From Branchiostoma belcheri (taxonomy: Eukaryota > Chordata > Leptocardii > Amphioxiformes > Branchiostomatidae): DNA of 64,000 bases. The stretch's first letter is position 1, and the number at the start of each line of letters is the position of its first letter. The position numbers were made by a program, and so were the translations under genes. The stretch covers positions 62,001 to 126,000 of the forward strand of contig NW_017803888.1 in NCBI RefSeq assembly GCF_001625305.1, in the 5' to 3' direction. This document shows, in pieces, positions 1 through 13,100 of the stretch. The notes below the pieces were generated by a model. That model saw nothing but the letters and a program-made list of their open reading frames with translations. It was not told where the DNA came from and ran no database searches.

Positions 1-924
1 AATGGAAGTTATTAAAATGGCCATTGGTAAAAAAAAAACAAAGGGTCATGGAATTCATTTAGGCAGTGAAAAGAAAACTATTTAGGTTTATGGATGGCAG
101 CATTTTTTCAAACACATGCAAAAGAGCTGAGAAAAAGCAACAAAAAATGCCACAATTTGATCTTTAAAACAAGTGTGTCCTCATGTGAACCCTCCATGGT
201 CAATTTCTATGCTTACAATACTTAATATACATTTTTGAGCGTTTTCATGACTACACTAGGTCTGAAACTAATCTATGCAAGAATGCCAGTGTACATTGCT
301 ACCTCTCAGTTGCATTTCATTGGTCTGTGTATTTTTGCAGCAACTGTTTAAAGTTGTCAGGATACATGTATGTGCTGAAAGAATAATTTTGCTAATATAA
401 GATTTGCTGAGTTTAAGCCAAAGACTTTATTGTTATGTTTTAAGTTGGTAAAAGTGTGACGTTCAAATATGAGGAATCTAATTCATGCAATCAGAAATGT
501 CTAAATTAACCAGAATGTTGACGTCAAGAGTTGAATGTGATTTTGTCAAACAAAATGATTAAATCCTTTTTGCATCAGATATTGTACCTTGGTTCTTCAG
601 TCACAATGCTGTGCACAGTATCTAATATTATTCATAGGAATAATACGTGTAATACAAAATCAACACAATACATGCAGAACTAACTCACCACACATTCCTA
701 CCCCATTGGCATTAGTGTAAAATAGCAACAATCAAACATACATTGTACAAATGATGGTAGGAAAGGAGACATCTACATAGATTTGTGCATTTTCAGTGAA
801 AGTGTCATGTACATGCAAATGTGTATGTACAATCAGTGGGTATTGCTCACTATAGCACATTATATTTAAAAAAAAAGATCTCAAACTTCTTACTGGTACC
901 TTCAAATGTATGCAATGAACCATT

Positions 925-1130
925 AAGCTATGGCCAAATGGCTAGGCTAGTGGATCAAGAGGTTGTGGGTTCGATTCTTTGCATTCCTAGCCAGACATTG
1001 TGTCCTTGGGAAAGGCACTACACACAACTTTCTTCACTCCACCCAGGTGTAAAATGGGTACTAGGATTCAAACTCAAGCCAAGGCCTCTTGGTCCACAGG
1101 CAGGGCCACTAACCTAAACTGTGAGTTAAG
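925..1130 (+). repeat. tRNA-derived SINE fragment
   Basis: A tRNA-like head with an A-box-like stretch and a B box (GGTTCGATTCT) is followed by the SINE body, whose landmarks are CCTTGGGAAAGGCACT and CACCCAGGTGTAAAATGGGT. The same body occurs in the copies near 9425, 33315 and 33895. It cannot fold as a working tRNA. Confidence 0.75.
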
Positions 1131-1798
1131 TGTACAAAACTCTATAAGATCAAAAGAGGGAATCTAGAATTAGTAGAAACTCTCTCTCTGATCAAAAGAA
1201 GGAATCTTGAACTGCCAGTTAGAATGATTACAATCTCACACGTACACAAACACTCAGGGGGTGCTTGGAAGTACCATAGTGCTCTGGTGCCAGGTAGTGC
1301 CAGTAATAACAAGGTAGCAAGATGGTCTTGCGGTTAGAGTTGTTGACTTTATTAGGATCTAAAGATTCTGGGTTTTGAAAATGCTTGTAACTGGAAAATG
1401 TAAGTAAAACACTCAAGTCTTTCATCTGTTGATTTAGAAGATGAAGTACAGCAAGCTTAGTAGAGTAGCGCTTTCACAGTATGACATAAAGCCTCCACCC
1501 ACACCCCCTCAAAAACCTGACAATGGTTTATCCCATGACCAGTTTCCATGGTAACCAGGGTTGAGTGTTTGCTTCTACCACCTTGCACAGTCTACAATCG
1601 ACAGCTACCTCCCACATGTATGTTACCTTTTGATTTGATTTGACTCTGTACCGTTTCGTATCATGATGTTTTTTTCTCTTGGTGTCTTATATATTATAAG
1701 CCCATTTGGGCTGCGTGGTGTGTAGTCGCAAGACACAGTAATAAACTTCCATTCATTCATTTGCTACCTGGCCATATCAGTAACACTGCTCTCCATTG

Positions 1799-1890
1799 TG
1801 ACACACACACATGCACATGCAAACACACGCACGCACATGCACACACAAAGACACACATACATACAAACACACACACACACACACACACAA
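1799..1890. repeat. (CA)n microsatellite
   Basis: This is an impure CA tract with CATG and CGCA interruptions inside the GLYR1 intron. It is the source of His/Thr-rich and Val/Cys-rich spurious frames. Confidence 0.9.
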
Positions 1891-1926
1891 ACATTCCCAT
1901 ATAAATCAGACTTCTATGTGATGTAC

Positions 1927-4900
1927 CTTCATAGGAGTCCTGTTCCACACCATCACACTGTGGCCAGTCTTGATCAGGTTTCTCACCATCCCAGAACCCA
2001 TGATGCCCAGACCTAGGAACCCAATCCTAACAAACAAACAAACAAATAAACACAATGTCACTCTGTATGTTTGTCCATCCCAGACACCATGATTACCAGG
2101 CCTAGGAAAAGAATCCTAACAAATTAACAAAAGAAGCACAACATCAGTTCAACATACATGTACATGTAAAATGTACAAATTCTGATTTACGGATACTAGT
2201 CTGGCTTCCAGAATAATTTGCATGAACATGGAGAGAAAAGGGAGCTCTTACTTCAAGCACGTGGGCGTGATGTCGTCCTTTGAGGTCACAATGTCCGACT
2301 CTGTCTCGTGCTGCAAAACAAAATATTGCAGAACTTTTAGAACACTAAGATAGCTGTTTGGCTACCAGTTCTCTATAGGTGATGAGGCTCGGCAGAAGGG
2401 AGAAGGTTTAAAGAAAATAGAGGAGGAACACATTGTACTGAGCTCTATCAAGACTAGAAAGGTAATCATTACAGTCATGTATTTCCAAAGCAAAATAAAA
2501 ATGTTAACCTTCACAATAGTCTAGCCTAACAAACTACTGTCTGCTCTGTTTATTCTTACTTAAACACATTCATATGGTGACCAGCCCCTTCAGCTCTGCC
2601 CTGCTACATAATGTAACCCAACACCACAGGGTGTATGTTACAGCACCAGTTACCATGGTGACAGATGTTTGGTCCAGGTCATTGACCTTAATGTGCTTGA
2701 AGAAGAAGAAGAATCAAAGCAAAAAAAACAGCATGTTTTCTGTAGCTGCCTCAAGGTAAACATAAAATACATGATTTCTGTGACATGTTTATAGCAGATG
2801 ATTGTACCTCTGACTCATCAAAGTTGTACAGGTCACTCTCGTTGTCTTCCCTGGGTCTCTTCAGGATTATGGAGGCTTCTGCACCCAAACTCTGTCAGGG
2901 GAAGGTAACACATTAAAGTGTTCATGACACCAAAATACAACCTTATCTGATTGCAGTTGACATAGCTAATATTACCTGGTTAACAAACACGTTTACAATA
3001 AATATACACGGTTCTCCTGTTACATTCAAAATTTCAAGGCCCCGTCTCGGAAAGGTCAGCACAAGTCACTACTGAAGTCAGTCCCGGCAGACTATTTGCA
3101 TCTTTACATGACGTACATTTTATTTTTGCATTTCTGTATTTCTTCTTGAGCTGACATAAAAAACATCACCCTGTGATGTCGGCTCCAGAAAAATCAAAGA
3201 AATGCAAAAATGAAACATAGAGATGCAAAAATCTCTTACCCAGATAAGAGGTCTGTATAGCCGTGCAAATACTATTATACGCAAATTCGCTTATTGTTCT
3301 TCATATGTTAAAAAGACGTTGTTTACAGCTCATTGCTCCCAACTTTTTGCTGCACAGTTGTGGGACAGAGCTAGTTCTAGAATTGTATCAAAGTGTCGAG
3401 TTGCTTACAATAACTGTCTTCGCATCATAATGTCACTACCCAGATTTTGTAGTGCAAGTGAAATGTTTGTATACAATAGGATTGACACATTTGATGCTAC
3501 ATGGCGTAAACAATGTTACTCATTTATATCCCGTCTATACAAGTCATCAAACAACATTATCCAATCTGTTCTTAAATCTGAAGTGATATTCCGTAGCAGA
3601 TTCTTTCGCAATAACTGGGCCCGTCTGTACATATAGTTATATTATTATTTTACTGATGTTATTGTGTGTGTATTTTATATGTATGTTGTGTATGGGCGAC
3701 TTATGCCTGAAATAAAGAAATAAAGTAAAAAGAGATGACCAAGGCAGGCAATTGCGAAGCTTGCCGGAGCATCTCCAAAAATTCACTTTTGGAAGGCCTT
3801 ACAAACTCAACTTCTCAGTCATCATGATTAAAACCAACTTCAAGTGAGACATTTGGCTACCAGTTCCCTATTGCTTACAGAGTTAGGCAGCAGGAAGAAG
3901 GTTAACTTAAAGAATATCTTAGCAAGTCTGTATGAGTCACAGCCTCAAAATGGAATCTGTGATGTTGACAAATTTGACAAATGTTCATGTATTTATTTCC
4001 TGATGAAAATATGAATGACATCTGCCCAGTTACCTCTGGTGGCCTCTTCAGTCCAATGGATGTGGACGGACTCTGAAAATCAGATCACAATTAATCATAA
4101 GACGTAACTATCATGAAAGTTTATCTGAGTTAGTAAATTACAAAATGAAAGTTTAACTGTTCTCTAACTCAAAAAGAATTTGACTCAACAGAATTTCCAC
4201 CGAATCTCTAACTTGGCCGTCATCTCTTCGGTCAAATAGCAGATAAAGACCGAGAGATTCACTCAAAAATTCCAGTGAGACAAATTGGTGAGTTGTACAA
4301 CAGCTTAATTTTCATAAATATATAAATCAAAAGATGTCTCATCTAAGTATCACTGTTAAACACTCAAAATATGCAGGCATCTATGAATAACTAAGATTAA
4401 AAAGATGAAGCCACAAGAAGTCAATCAATTGGTTCTCGGATTTGCCTGCTTCTGCCTGGATTTGCCCACTTCTGATTTGCATTTAAATGTTTTCTTCGTT
4501 ATTTTCACACACTAGACATGTCAAAGACAATGACAGGAAGTTAGATCAAAGGTACCATAAAGGTCATTTCACTTCCTGTCTTCAAGTTCTTAACATCTCA
4601 ACTCTTCCTGCAGAAAAAAGGTGTTATAAATGCTGCTATTACCACAGTTTTGCCGAGAAGTGGTTCTCTGGAGTAGGTTTTCTGCACAGGTTTGGAGCTG
4701 GGCACAACCTCCTCATGGTCAATGTCATCTGTGTCCTGCAAGAGCAACAGACAGGGTTCACATATAGTACTAGTACTTTCTTTAAGGCATGCATCATAGG
4801 TCGCCATACGATTTGGATGTCATAGGATCATGAAGTTAGCTGTGACAACACTAACAGAGTCTACAACATCCAAACTTTAACCTATCCAGTCTTTGTATGC

Positions 4901-7900
4901 TTAAGTGCAAACGCAGTTTTGGTACTGTAAGGTTTTTGCCCACATGTAAATCGAGTCTTGAGGTACATTGTATAATATCTCTCTTGCGTCTTCAATGACT
5001 AGTGTTCACTTTCCAAGTTTCCCTGCTACAGGTCCATCTTGTTTTACACTTTATAGATGATAAAGGACATCTGTAATACTTAGAACACAACAATCTGAAG
5101 CTATGAATAATCTAAAGGTATGAAAAATAGTGTAAGCATAAACTCTAGTTTAAGCACTAGGTTTATAAGGGAACAAAAAAGGGTGTTAGAAAAGCAAGAA
5201 CAATTATTATCAACAAACTAGGACAAGCAGCTGAAATGAGCTTGTGAGAAATGAGTTGCAAAACAATGACATCTGCAAAATGAGAACAAACATGCATGTC
5301 AAAAAAAACAAAATGATTTAAAAAAAAAGGATTTCAAGATACATAATATGCAGGGAAACATATAAAACATGGTTAGTAGATGGAGCAGGGACTTTATCAT
5401 GCCTTTGGATTGAGACAAACTATAGGCTTAGACAGGGCTTCAGATCTGCATATGCAGGTTTGTGCAGGTAAAATGGGAGCTGTTCAGGTGCATAATTTGT
5501 GATGTCTACCTGTGCCTAAATAAAACAATTAGGTGCCCAGTTCTGATTCTCGGTGCACAAAATGGAAAAGTATAATTTTTATCAGAGTATTTTCCACTCT
5601 GATACACCTGCAAATTTATAGCTCTTCCAGCTTCTTCAACTGACCAACATGACAACTGTGTGACATTACATGCAAACACCCTACAGCTACATGTTAGCAG
5701 AGTGCACTGTGCCTGTGGTGAAACTCGGATTTTCCATTATTTCTGTTGGATGTTTGGTCAACGTTACATCAGAAATTTGTCCGTTGCAGACAATATCTTT
5801 TCTGACACACCATTTTAAAACTACAGATGGGACACGAACACGACCTTAAACAAGACGTTCTGCCAAAGTGCTATGCACAATACATGCATGCTTCTGCACA
5901 GGCATAGTGCGTTCTGCCAATATGCTCCCTACAGGTTGCTGGGACTAGAACCCAGGACCCTCACCCTGTACGGCCCTGACTTGGGTGACGCAGAGTGCTT
6001 GGGTGGCCGGCCTCGCTAGAGTAGGAAAGAAATTGAGAAGAGAAGAGGGAGGAAAAAAGGAGAGAGAGTCAGAGTTACATCAATGCAGAAATATAAAGCA
6101 AAAGTGGAGAATCCAGAAATGTTGACAAGGTTTTACAAGACTAGTAATGTGCAAGTATTACCTTCTTGGTCTGTAGATTGAGATGAAATGTCCAGAATAG
6201 TTCAGACATGAGGATTGATAGATATTTTACAAGAACTCTCTTAAAAGACGAGGATAAAAAAAATCATATTGTACTTAGTGACACTGAACCTAAAACATCC
6301 AACAAGTTTATCTTTTGAACCAAGGAAAGCACCACCATATGTGATGTTATCAATAACTAAAACTGGAGGCATTTTGTTGGCCACCTTTTTACAGTTATAT
6401 ACTTGAGGGGTGGGTAGGGCAAATGGACCACAAATTGTTCAGGTACAGGAACAGGTCTGGGACTGTACCTGGACCTCTCTACCTAATGTTACGTTTAGGT
6501 ACGCATCACTAGTTCTGTACCTATAGACTGATGAAATATAGTGGATGTCAGCATGTTGGCAGAACGTAGTGTTTTAAGGTCATAATCGAGTATCTAAGGA
6601 TGACAGTGAAAAACCATGAAAAATGCGGGTTTTGCACAGACACAGTACATTCTGCCAACATATTGTGGATGTCTAACCTTCATGGATATAGACTAGGTCT
6701 AGGACAAAAATGTTGTCCTACCAACCCTAGAAAAAAACTGCTGACCCTAGCCCTTTTTGTGTCCCCTGCAAGGACTGTATGATAATTAGTTGCTGTGTTC
6801 TGTACCTTGGCTCCGCCCCCTTTCCTGAGCACGGCCTCCACAGCCTCCACTGCCTGGTGGAAACGTTTCCCCTTGTTAGCCTTGATCATCTGGTCCTTGT
6901 ACTCCTCAAAGGGCTTCAGGTTCTCAGCCTTTACCCAGGCACTGTAAGAGCATACAACAATGCACAATGGCATCAGGGATTTATGTTACAGTAGAGATAT
7001 ATCAATGGCTAAGTACTGTGTTCTATGTTCTGGAAACCAGACTCCAGAGGGTAAGAGGAAAAGGGCAGACCAAAGCTAACATGGCAACGCACTTTCCATA
7101 AAGACCTGGAAAATAGGGAATTTGGCCAAAGATCGAACAGAGTGGAGGAAACTTGCTGCCCAATATGATATGCACGGGAGAAACTAAGTATAACTAATCG
7201 ATAGTTGGGAACCAAACTATTGTACAGTATGTCATCGTTAAAAACACAAATTGAATGACAATGCAAAAGTCCACTCACTGGTCTTCCGTGCCATAGAAGA
7301 AGACGAAGTACACAGGCTTCTTCCCTTTAGGTTTCTTAATGTCCTTCTTGGGCCGAACAATCTGTGGAGAGCGGAGAAGGAAAAATAAGTAGTCAAGTGA
7401 CTAGTAGACATGACTGTAGACACATCCTATATGACCTTACAGAGCCGTAAAGTGTGTTACTGGGAGATCAGACAAAGCTTCATGTACCCATGTATGTAGC
7501 AAAGAGTTCTTGTTGAAATTGGTGTTGCAGGTACTACAAAAAAAAGAGAACTTGATTTTAGGTGATTGAAAAAGAATGAATTACTACTAAATGAATGAAT
7601 TTGCACCACAATTTTAGAAGGTACAAAGTCTGACATTACACATATCAAATAACAACGGTGGAAGCCTTCTCTCCTATATCGTGTATGATACTGTATCAAT
7701 GTGTCAACAATACTACAAAACTAATCTATGACTGTAGTATGGGGGGTTAGGGGTTAAAATTTATTGACATATTGTGATGATTTGGTGCTGTTGAAGATAA
7801 GTGACCTACATAGAAAATGACATATATAGGCAGATATGTGAGCTGCTTGTTATTGAATATTTTACTTAATTATCTTATTTATTTACATGTATTTATGTAT

Positions 7901-8717
7901 GAATATTCTGAGTAGTCTTTCAGTTATGAAATATCAATATCAATCCCTGATATGCTCGGGATGATGAAAGTTGAAGGAATCTTGTTGAAAAAACAACAAC
8001 AGGAAAGTGGAATTTAAATATTTGTCACACGAACGCAGACAATCAAATTATTTCTGATAATTTCTTGCATACGGTTGACTGTTGAGTAAGGCCTCTGCCG
8101 GCTGCCCAACGAAAATGCGCAACAACAGAAAATCTATTCAAGTGATTTGCATGTAGGCATCTGCATCAAAGAAGATTCTTGTTAACCTCTTCTACAAAAC
8201 AATCAGCAACCACAGAGCCGACTTTTGTTTACCACAACATGCCCTTTTCTGACCCGCTCATAATTTACCATGTCGGAAGCGTCACGTGCGGACACCAGAT
8301 GATATGACAGCTAGCTTAAAACGTCTAGCGCTTTTACATAGCAGCGCTGGCGCTTACACGACCTATAATGCTCGCCGAGGCGGCTTCACGAGAAGAATTA
8401 AGAACATTTAGCGTACACAGGAGGCGGAGATTTGGTACAGAGAAGAGTTTAAAGCCACGCTAAATAGCGGGTATTGTCTGCAGCACGGGACGCGTCAGTG
8501 GGGGGAGCTACCACAACCCACACAAAGATCCACCCACCTTACTCGGCCAGGGCGGGAAACTGCTCAGCTTGGCCCTGAAACAAAACAACAGGGAAACTCT
8601 TCAGACATTTTTCTCAAGGATCGCGTGGAAATCGAAGAGGTATGGAGAGGATTTAGCGAGACAGGACGGAAGGAAAACCTACCAAACGATGTCACCGATG
8701 TTAAACTGTGCCGCCAT
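1927..8717 (-). CDS. GLYR1: GLYR1 / N-PAC (NP60) homologue, 5' part, 10 exons, 3' end outside the window
   Basis: This is a nuclear chromatin reader with a PWWP domain fused to a beta-hydroxyacid-dehydrogenase-like domain. Minus-strand exons are 8683-8717, 8538-8574, 7279-7361, 6806-6941, 5965-6015, 4643-4735, 4034-4072, 2808-2891, 2252-2310 and 1927-2026. All junctions are GT..AG and the phases join into 239 codons. The start [12 protein letters not shown] leads into the PWWP core ([20 protein letters not shown], then [18 protein letters not shown]). Exon 5 encodes RGRPPK, the AT-hook seen in vertebrate N-PAC. Exons 6-9 are an acidic, Ser-rich linker. Exon 10 opens the Rossmann fold with [14 protein letters not shown]. 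The catalytic remainder must lie left of base 1; I see no further exon in 1-1926. The linker is shorter than in the human protein. Family identity is secure. Confidence 0.93.
2075..2127 (-). pseudogene. Partial decayed duplicate of GLYR1 exon 10 start
   Basis: This stretch resembles 1980-2035, that is the acceptor and first about 15 codons of exon 10 (shared landmarks: CATCCCAGA, CCTAGG, AATCCTAACAAA). In the exon frame it would read [13 protein letters not shown], so the GxGxMG nucleotide-binding motif is damaged. It lies about 50 bases upstream of the real exon. It looks like a small tandem duplication, with no sign of being a working alternative exon. Confidence 0.55.
2525..2770 (+). repeat. 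Dispersed repeat, family 'CACCACAGGGTGT'
   Basis: The stretch shares CTACATAATGTAACCCAACACC and the following text with 41765-41940 (same strand). It also matches 43965-44225 on the opposite strand, including the AGCAAAAAAAACAG segment. All three copies sit in introns. The class is unknown. Confidence 0.65.
2945..3150 (+). repeat. Dispersed repeat, paired with 27940-28150
   Basis: Both copies read CCTTATCTGA, then GTTGACATA, ACACGTTTACAATAAATAT, CCGGCAGACT, and end TTTATTTTTGCATTTCTGT. Copies lie in introns of GLYR1 and of the polycystin gene. No coding sequence was seen and the class is unknown. Confidence 0.7.
3215..3725 (+). mobile_element. LINE 3' end (CR1/L2-like ORF2 C-terminal fragment)
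   Basis: The 137-residue open frame at 3223-3636 has the style of the C-terminal end of a non-LTR retrotransposon ORF2 ([16 protein letters not shown], then [17 protein letters not shown]). It is followed by a short 3' UTR and a GAAATAAA-repeat tail. The 5' part, including the reverse-transcriptase core, is absent, as is usual for 5'-truncated LINE copies. It lies in a GLYR1 intron in the opposite orientation to the gene. Confidence 0.75.
5715..5880 (+). repeat. Dispersed repeat, paired with 27195-27360
   Basis: The two copies share TGGATGTTTGGTCAACRTTACATCAGAA, CGACCTTAA, CTGCCAAA and TGCTATGCACAATACAT in the same order. Both are intronic. The class is unknown. Confidence 0.65.
7025..7190 (+). 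mobile_element. LINE 3' fragment, decayed
   Basis: One frame reads [16 protein letters not shown], a stretch typical of the C-terminal tail of several LINE ORF2 proteins. It is short and broken and lies in a GLYR1 intron. Confidence 0.5.
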
Positions 8718-10135
8718 GTTTACTACAGGGGACGCTGGGAAATCTCAGCGGGGAGGACGAGTCTATACAATAAGAGGGGACTTGGCCCTAAAAGTATAAA
8801 ATCATAAAATAGCTAACTATGATATGCTTTAATGCCTTTTATGTATTCAAAATATAAGAATATACTGAAAAATATAATAGATTATATTTAATAAGTTGTG
8901 TATTTGTCGTATGAAAAATCAAGCTTCTTACGGCCCCCAATTACAAATCGTCTAGTCCCTATACCCGGAAGTGAATAGGTTGTTGAGATTTCTCTTGTTG
9001 GAGGGGGAAATTTACCCTGACTTTCCTGGCCAGTTATTTCCATTTTTTCATCGAATTTTACTAGTATCCGTACACTGTCTTGAGTAATTCTCTAGTTAGT
9101 GCCATGTGCATGTGCTCGTGTTGAAGAGCCACACCGCACGTATCGAAACCCGTTGTCATGACAGAGACCCCATGAACGGTGTTCAACAGTTGATAAAGTA
9201 AAAACTATATATATAACGTTATATATATACTGTATATTTTTGATAACCCTAGCGGGAATGAGGTGCTATTCATTTTCATTATAGAATGAGGAAAAATAAC
9301 TATGCGATAGGCATGGAGAGATCGAAAGGGATGGAATGGAATTCAATATATAGACGAATGAATGATTGGTGGTTATAATTATATGTTATATATGTCTATA
9401 CAATGATACTTATTCCAACTATACGTTCGTGGGGTTGTGTGGCGTAGCGGCAGAGTGCGCGACTCTGAACCCGAGTTCGAGTCCTGACATGCCACCGATC
9501 TTGTGCCCTTGGGAAGGCACTTTACACGGCTTTCCTCACTTAGCTCAGGTGTAAATGAGTATTGTCCTGTCATGTATTTGTCCCCTGTGTTGGTGGCGGC
9601 ATTAATATAAGTTGAAAAAACTTGAGTGTGTCGTCACCACGTCTGGTGATTACATGATGGAATTTAAAAAAAAAACTATACGTTCCTATTATTCCAGATC
9701 AGTCCATGCACATGTCGTGACAAGCTACCCTATCATCTGTAATCTAGGAAAATCTTCAACCATTGTTGGGAGTGGCTTTTCCCATCCGTATTTCAAATTT
9801 CATCAGCGGCATGCCCACAGATATTTTGTCACATGTGCGTTCACCTGCTTTCTCTCTTGTTCTCCCGCTTTCTTCCATGATCTCCTATTTTCTCCTTTTT
9901 TTCAACGTGTTCTCATAGTATAATACTAATTTGCATTGACTTAATTTGCATACATAGGAGGTCAACATGCTCACATATTACCAATTGATTTATCAGATGA
10001 TCCATCTCGTTTTCTTATATAACAGTGACAATGTAATCCACCAGTTGACTCAGCAAAACGCTGACTTTGGCTATTATAGGCCAGGTGTAGACGGGATGAT
10101 TTTTATTTGTTTGTTACAACAGTAACGTTACATCG
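8718..10135. other. Intergenic between GLYR1 (5' end) and HSD copy A (3' end)
   Basis: The GLYR1 promoter should lie just right of 8717. I recognise no TATA box. The only element I can name is a tRNA-derived SINE at about 9425-9660. No gene was recognised. Confidence 0.7.
9425..9660 (+). repeat. tRNA-derived SINE
   Basis: The head TGGCGTAGCGGCAGAGTGCG resembles an A box, and GAGTTCGAGTCCT fits a B box. The body has CCCTTGGGAAGGCACTTTAC and the tail has AAGTTGAAAAAACTTGAGTGTG. The tail matches the copy at 33895-34140 closely, so both belong to one family. Confidence 0.82.
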
Positions 10136-13100
10136 TTAACTTTCGGGTACCAAATCAATCTTGGAGGTAAGGTAGTCGAACATTTGTGGCATCAGAGTCC
10201 CGAATTTTGTGAGAGGCCAGATGGAGAACGGATAGTAGACCTCCCGGGCCCGAGTCGCCCCTCCGCGGATGATGGCCATGGCTGTCTGGTTCACCGGGGC
10301 CACGATGTCCAGCATCTCTGGTGTATTCTGGAACAAAACGATGAGCATGATTGTTGTAACATGAAATGCTTACAAAGGATGGAGGGGGCCAAGATGACAA
10401 TAGCTGGTATTTATAGATGGTAAAGTATAAATATAAAGAAATGCCTCGCGTAGCTTGTTTTGGGGGCTATTTGAAACAACACAAGTATGAAATGATGACG
10501 AAAATGTACTGAGAAATGGCAGTGGCAGATTTTCTGATCTAGAACCTATTTTTGTCGCCATGAAATTGCCTTGGATGCCTTCAAAAGGCGGCATTTCCAC
10601 TGACCTGTAAGCTGTGAACGACGTTTGGAGTCCCGATGTATCCCAGCACGGCCAGAGTAACGGACACGTCCTGTCCAGCCTTCATCAGTTCCACACGGAG
10701 GGAGCTGAAGAACCCGTCAAGGGCAAACTTTGAAGCACAGTAATAGCTAAGGTTTGGCCACGGTATCTTACCTGCAGACACAAACAATCATTTTTAATAG
10801 CTAGACAGGGGCCAAGATGGGACTAGGATGACGATGTGTGACTCAAATTACGTTCTGCCGACGTACTCATAAACAGACGGAAATAATCTTACCGAATCCA
10901 GAAGACACCGCCACGATACGGCCGCTACTCTCCTTCAGCAGGGGCAGGGCCAGTGAGGCCAGCCGGACATAGCTCACCAGGTTGATGTTTAAGAAGTCCA
11001 CGAAGAAGTCCATATTCGGATCCTGGTCCCAAGACTTGCCCTCATGAAATTTGTCTTGAAGAGATTTAAAATTGGATCCCATGTGGTTCAGCACCAGGTA
11101 GTCCAACCGACCTGAAGACGATATAAAATTTTCCTCATACATTTGCCATTCAGTCGCGATAATACAATAAAGATCAAGACTGCTGCCTTCTTACATTTTG
11201 GGTTATCTGTTGAGATGTATCAACCGTAAACAAGGTGGCGCATGCATAATCCAATATGGCGCGGTGCCCATGAACGCCGACGAAAACAAAATAGGTTCGC
11301 GATAAAAGAGCAACCGTTCCTACCAAATTTCTCCCTGGCTGCTTGAATGGTTCTCTCACAGTCCTCCGCCTTCCCCATGTCCCCGGCCACGTAGTGCGCC
11401 TCCTGGGCACCCAAAGATTTCGCCTTTGCTACCACCTATGTGAAAACAAAACGCCAAGATTATTTTGTAATTTGTGATTTGTAAGCTAAAATGTCTGTCA
11501 TTTATGAACAGATAAGTGCAGAGTAAGGAAAGGAAAAAGGCAGATTTCTTCGGGGACAAGACACCATTGTTAGGTAACCAGTTGGCCAACATTTCCGAAG
11601 ATATCTGCTTGGAGATTATGATGAGACTAGCCAGAATCATCGGCAAGGAACAGTCCATTGAGGAAGGAAAAGAGGAGTAGACAGAAGATATGGGAGGATG
11701 ATATCAGAGAATAGACTGGCACAACACTAAGTCAAACATCAAAAAGAACAGAAAACTCAGAAGATTTCAGAAGAGTGGAGAAAGCTGGTTGTCCGATCTT
11801 CAGTGTTGCCTCGGCGTTCCAATGAACAGACTAGGGGATAGATGATGATGTGAAGATTTCAAAAAACTTTCTGACACTTTATAGTGAAATAAGGAGACCT
11901 AAAAGTCGTCCTGAAGTGGAATATAAAAATATATCCTCACACCTCCTTCAGTCTGTTCTCCCTCCTGGCTGTGATGAGGATCTTTGCTCCCAGCCGGGCG
12001 TACTGGTACGCCATCTCTTCGCCGATGCCGGTACTGCAGCCGGTGATGACGACTGTCGCACCGCGTACAGACTCTATGGACAATATCAATCATGTCACGA
12101 GGAAGCTTTTGTAACCTCATAACCCAACTAAAAATGTCATAAAAACTAATAATAATAAGGTGGGCTTGTGGTTAGGGTTGTTGACTCAGAATCCTAGGGT
12201 TCTCCGGCAGGCAACATGGAAATATAAAATTGAAATTTAACTTATCAAACAATAAGGACTAACATCTATAAGTAACCAGACATATTAGCCTATTGGAATG
12301 AGGGGGCCAAGGGTTTCAAGTATCTTTTCTAACAACAAAACAGCCTCTTCAATACTTTTAAAAAATCCAAAAGAGACTTGAACAAAATGGGAAGGCCTGT
12401 CAATGGGAGTGTATATTTAATGGTGATGACCGTTGCACAACCAATATTTGCATGAATCGGGGCAATTGTAGATCTAGTACTACATGTAGTACATTCTGAT
12501 GACTACGCTACATATCACTGACAAACTAAACTAACCCACGTTGTAATATTTCGCGACACATAACACTTCATCGAAGAAGAAAAAACGCCAAGGAAGCATT
12601 ATAAATCATACATCTGGTCTTCTGAGGACACAGAAAAGGCCACGCCCACCAAATAAAAAGTTTACCTAAATCTATGCCAACATCGGACAGTTGTCTTATC
12701 ATGGATAGGTCCCAAGCGTTTTGGATTTGCTGTCAACACTTATTTTTTGTCGTTTTTAGGGCTTTCTTTTTGTACTGGTATCTGTTTTTATTGGTGTCCT
12801 CAGTAGTATTGGATGCTGCTTGGCTAATTTGATACTGTATGGCAGCCGCCGAAAGATTCTTGGAGATGAACGCAGGATCCGCAGCGAGACTATAATAGAA
12901 GCAGTCGACTACAATGATCTATGATAGCATTTTCCGAGCGCGACACCAAACGAACTGTGTACCCCAACGACTGGTCTCAAGATTGCTCTCAGTTCGCTGT
13001 CTTAAGCAGGTCGTACGACCCGGGTCTTTAAACTTTAGCTAAGATAAACGATAAGATAGATATGAGAGAATAAGAGACTTACCTGGGTTGAAGCCATCGT

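Larger units (their letters stand above)
1..1926. other. Non-coding: intron of GLYR1
   Basis: No exon could be recognised on either strand. The stretch holds a tRNA-derived SINE fragment near 925-1130 and a (CA)n tract at about 1800-1890. The short open frames here lie over these repeats. Confidence 0.7.

Noticed and set aside
2574-2759. 61-residue plus-strand frame
   Set aside because: It lies on a dispersed repeat also found at 41765 and 43965 and is not maintained in the other copies.
8569-8807. Plus-strand frames opposite GLYR1 exons 1-2
   Set aside because: They are shadows of the PWWP exons, with no homology of their own.
9425-9500. tRNA gene
   Set aside because: A- and B-box-like words are present, but the acceptor stem and anticodon arm do not pair and a SINE body follows.
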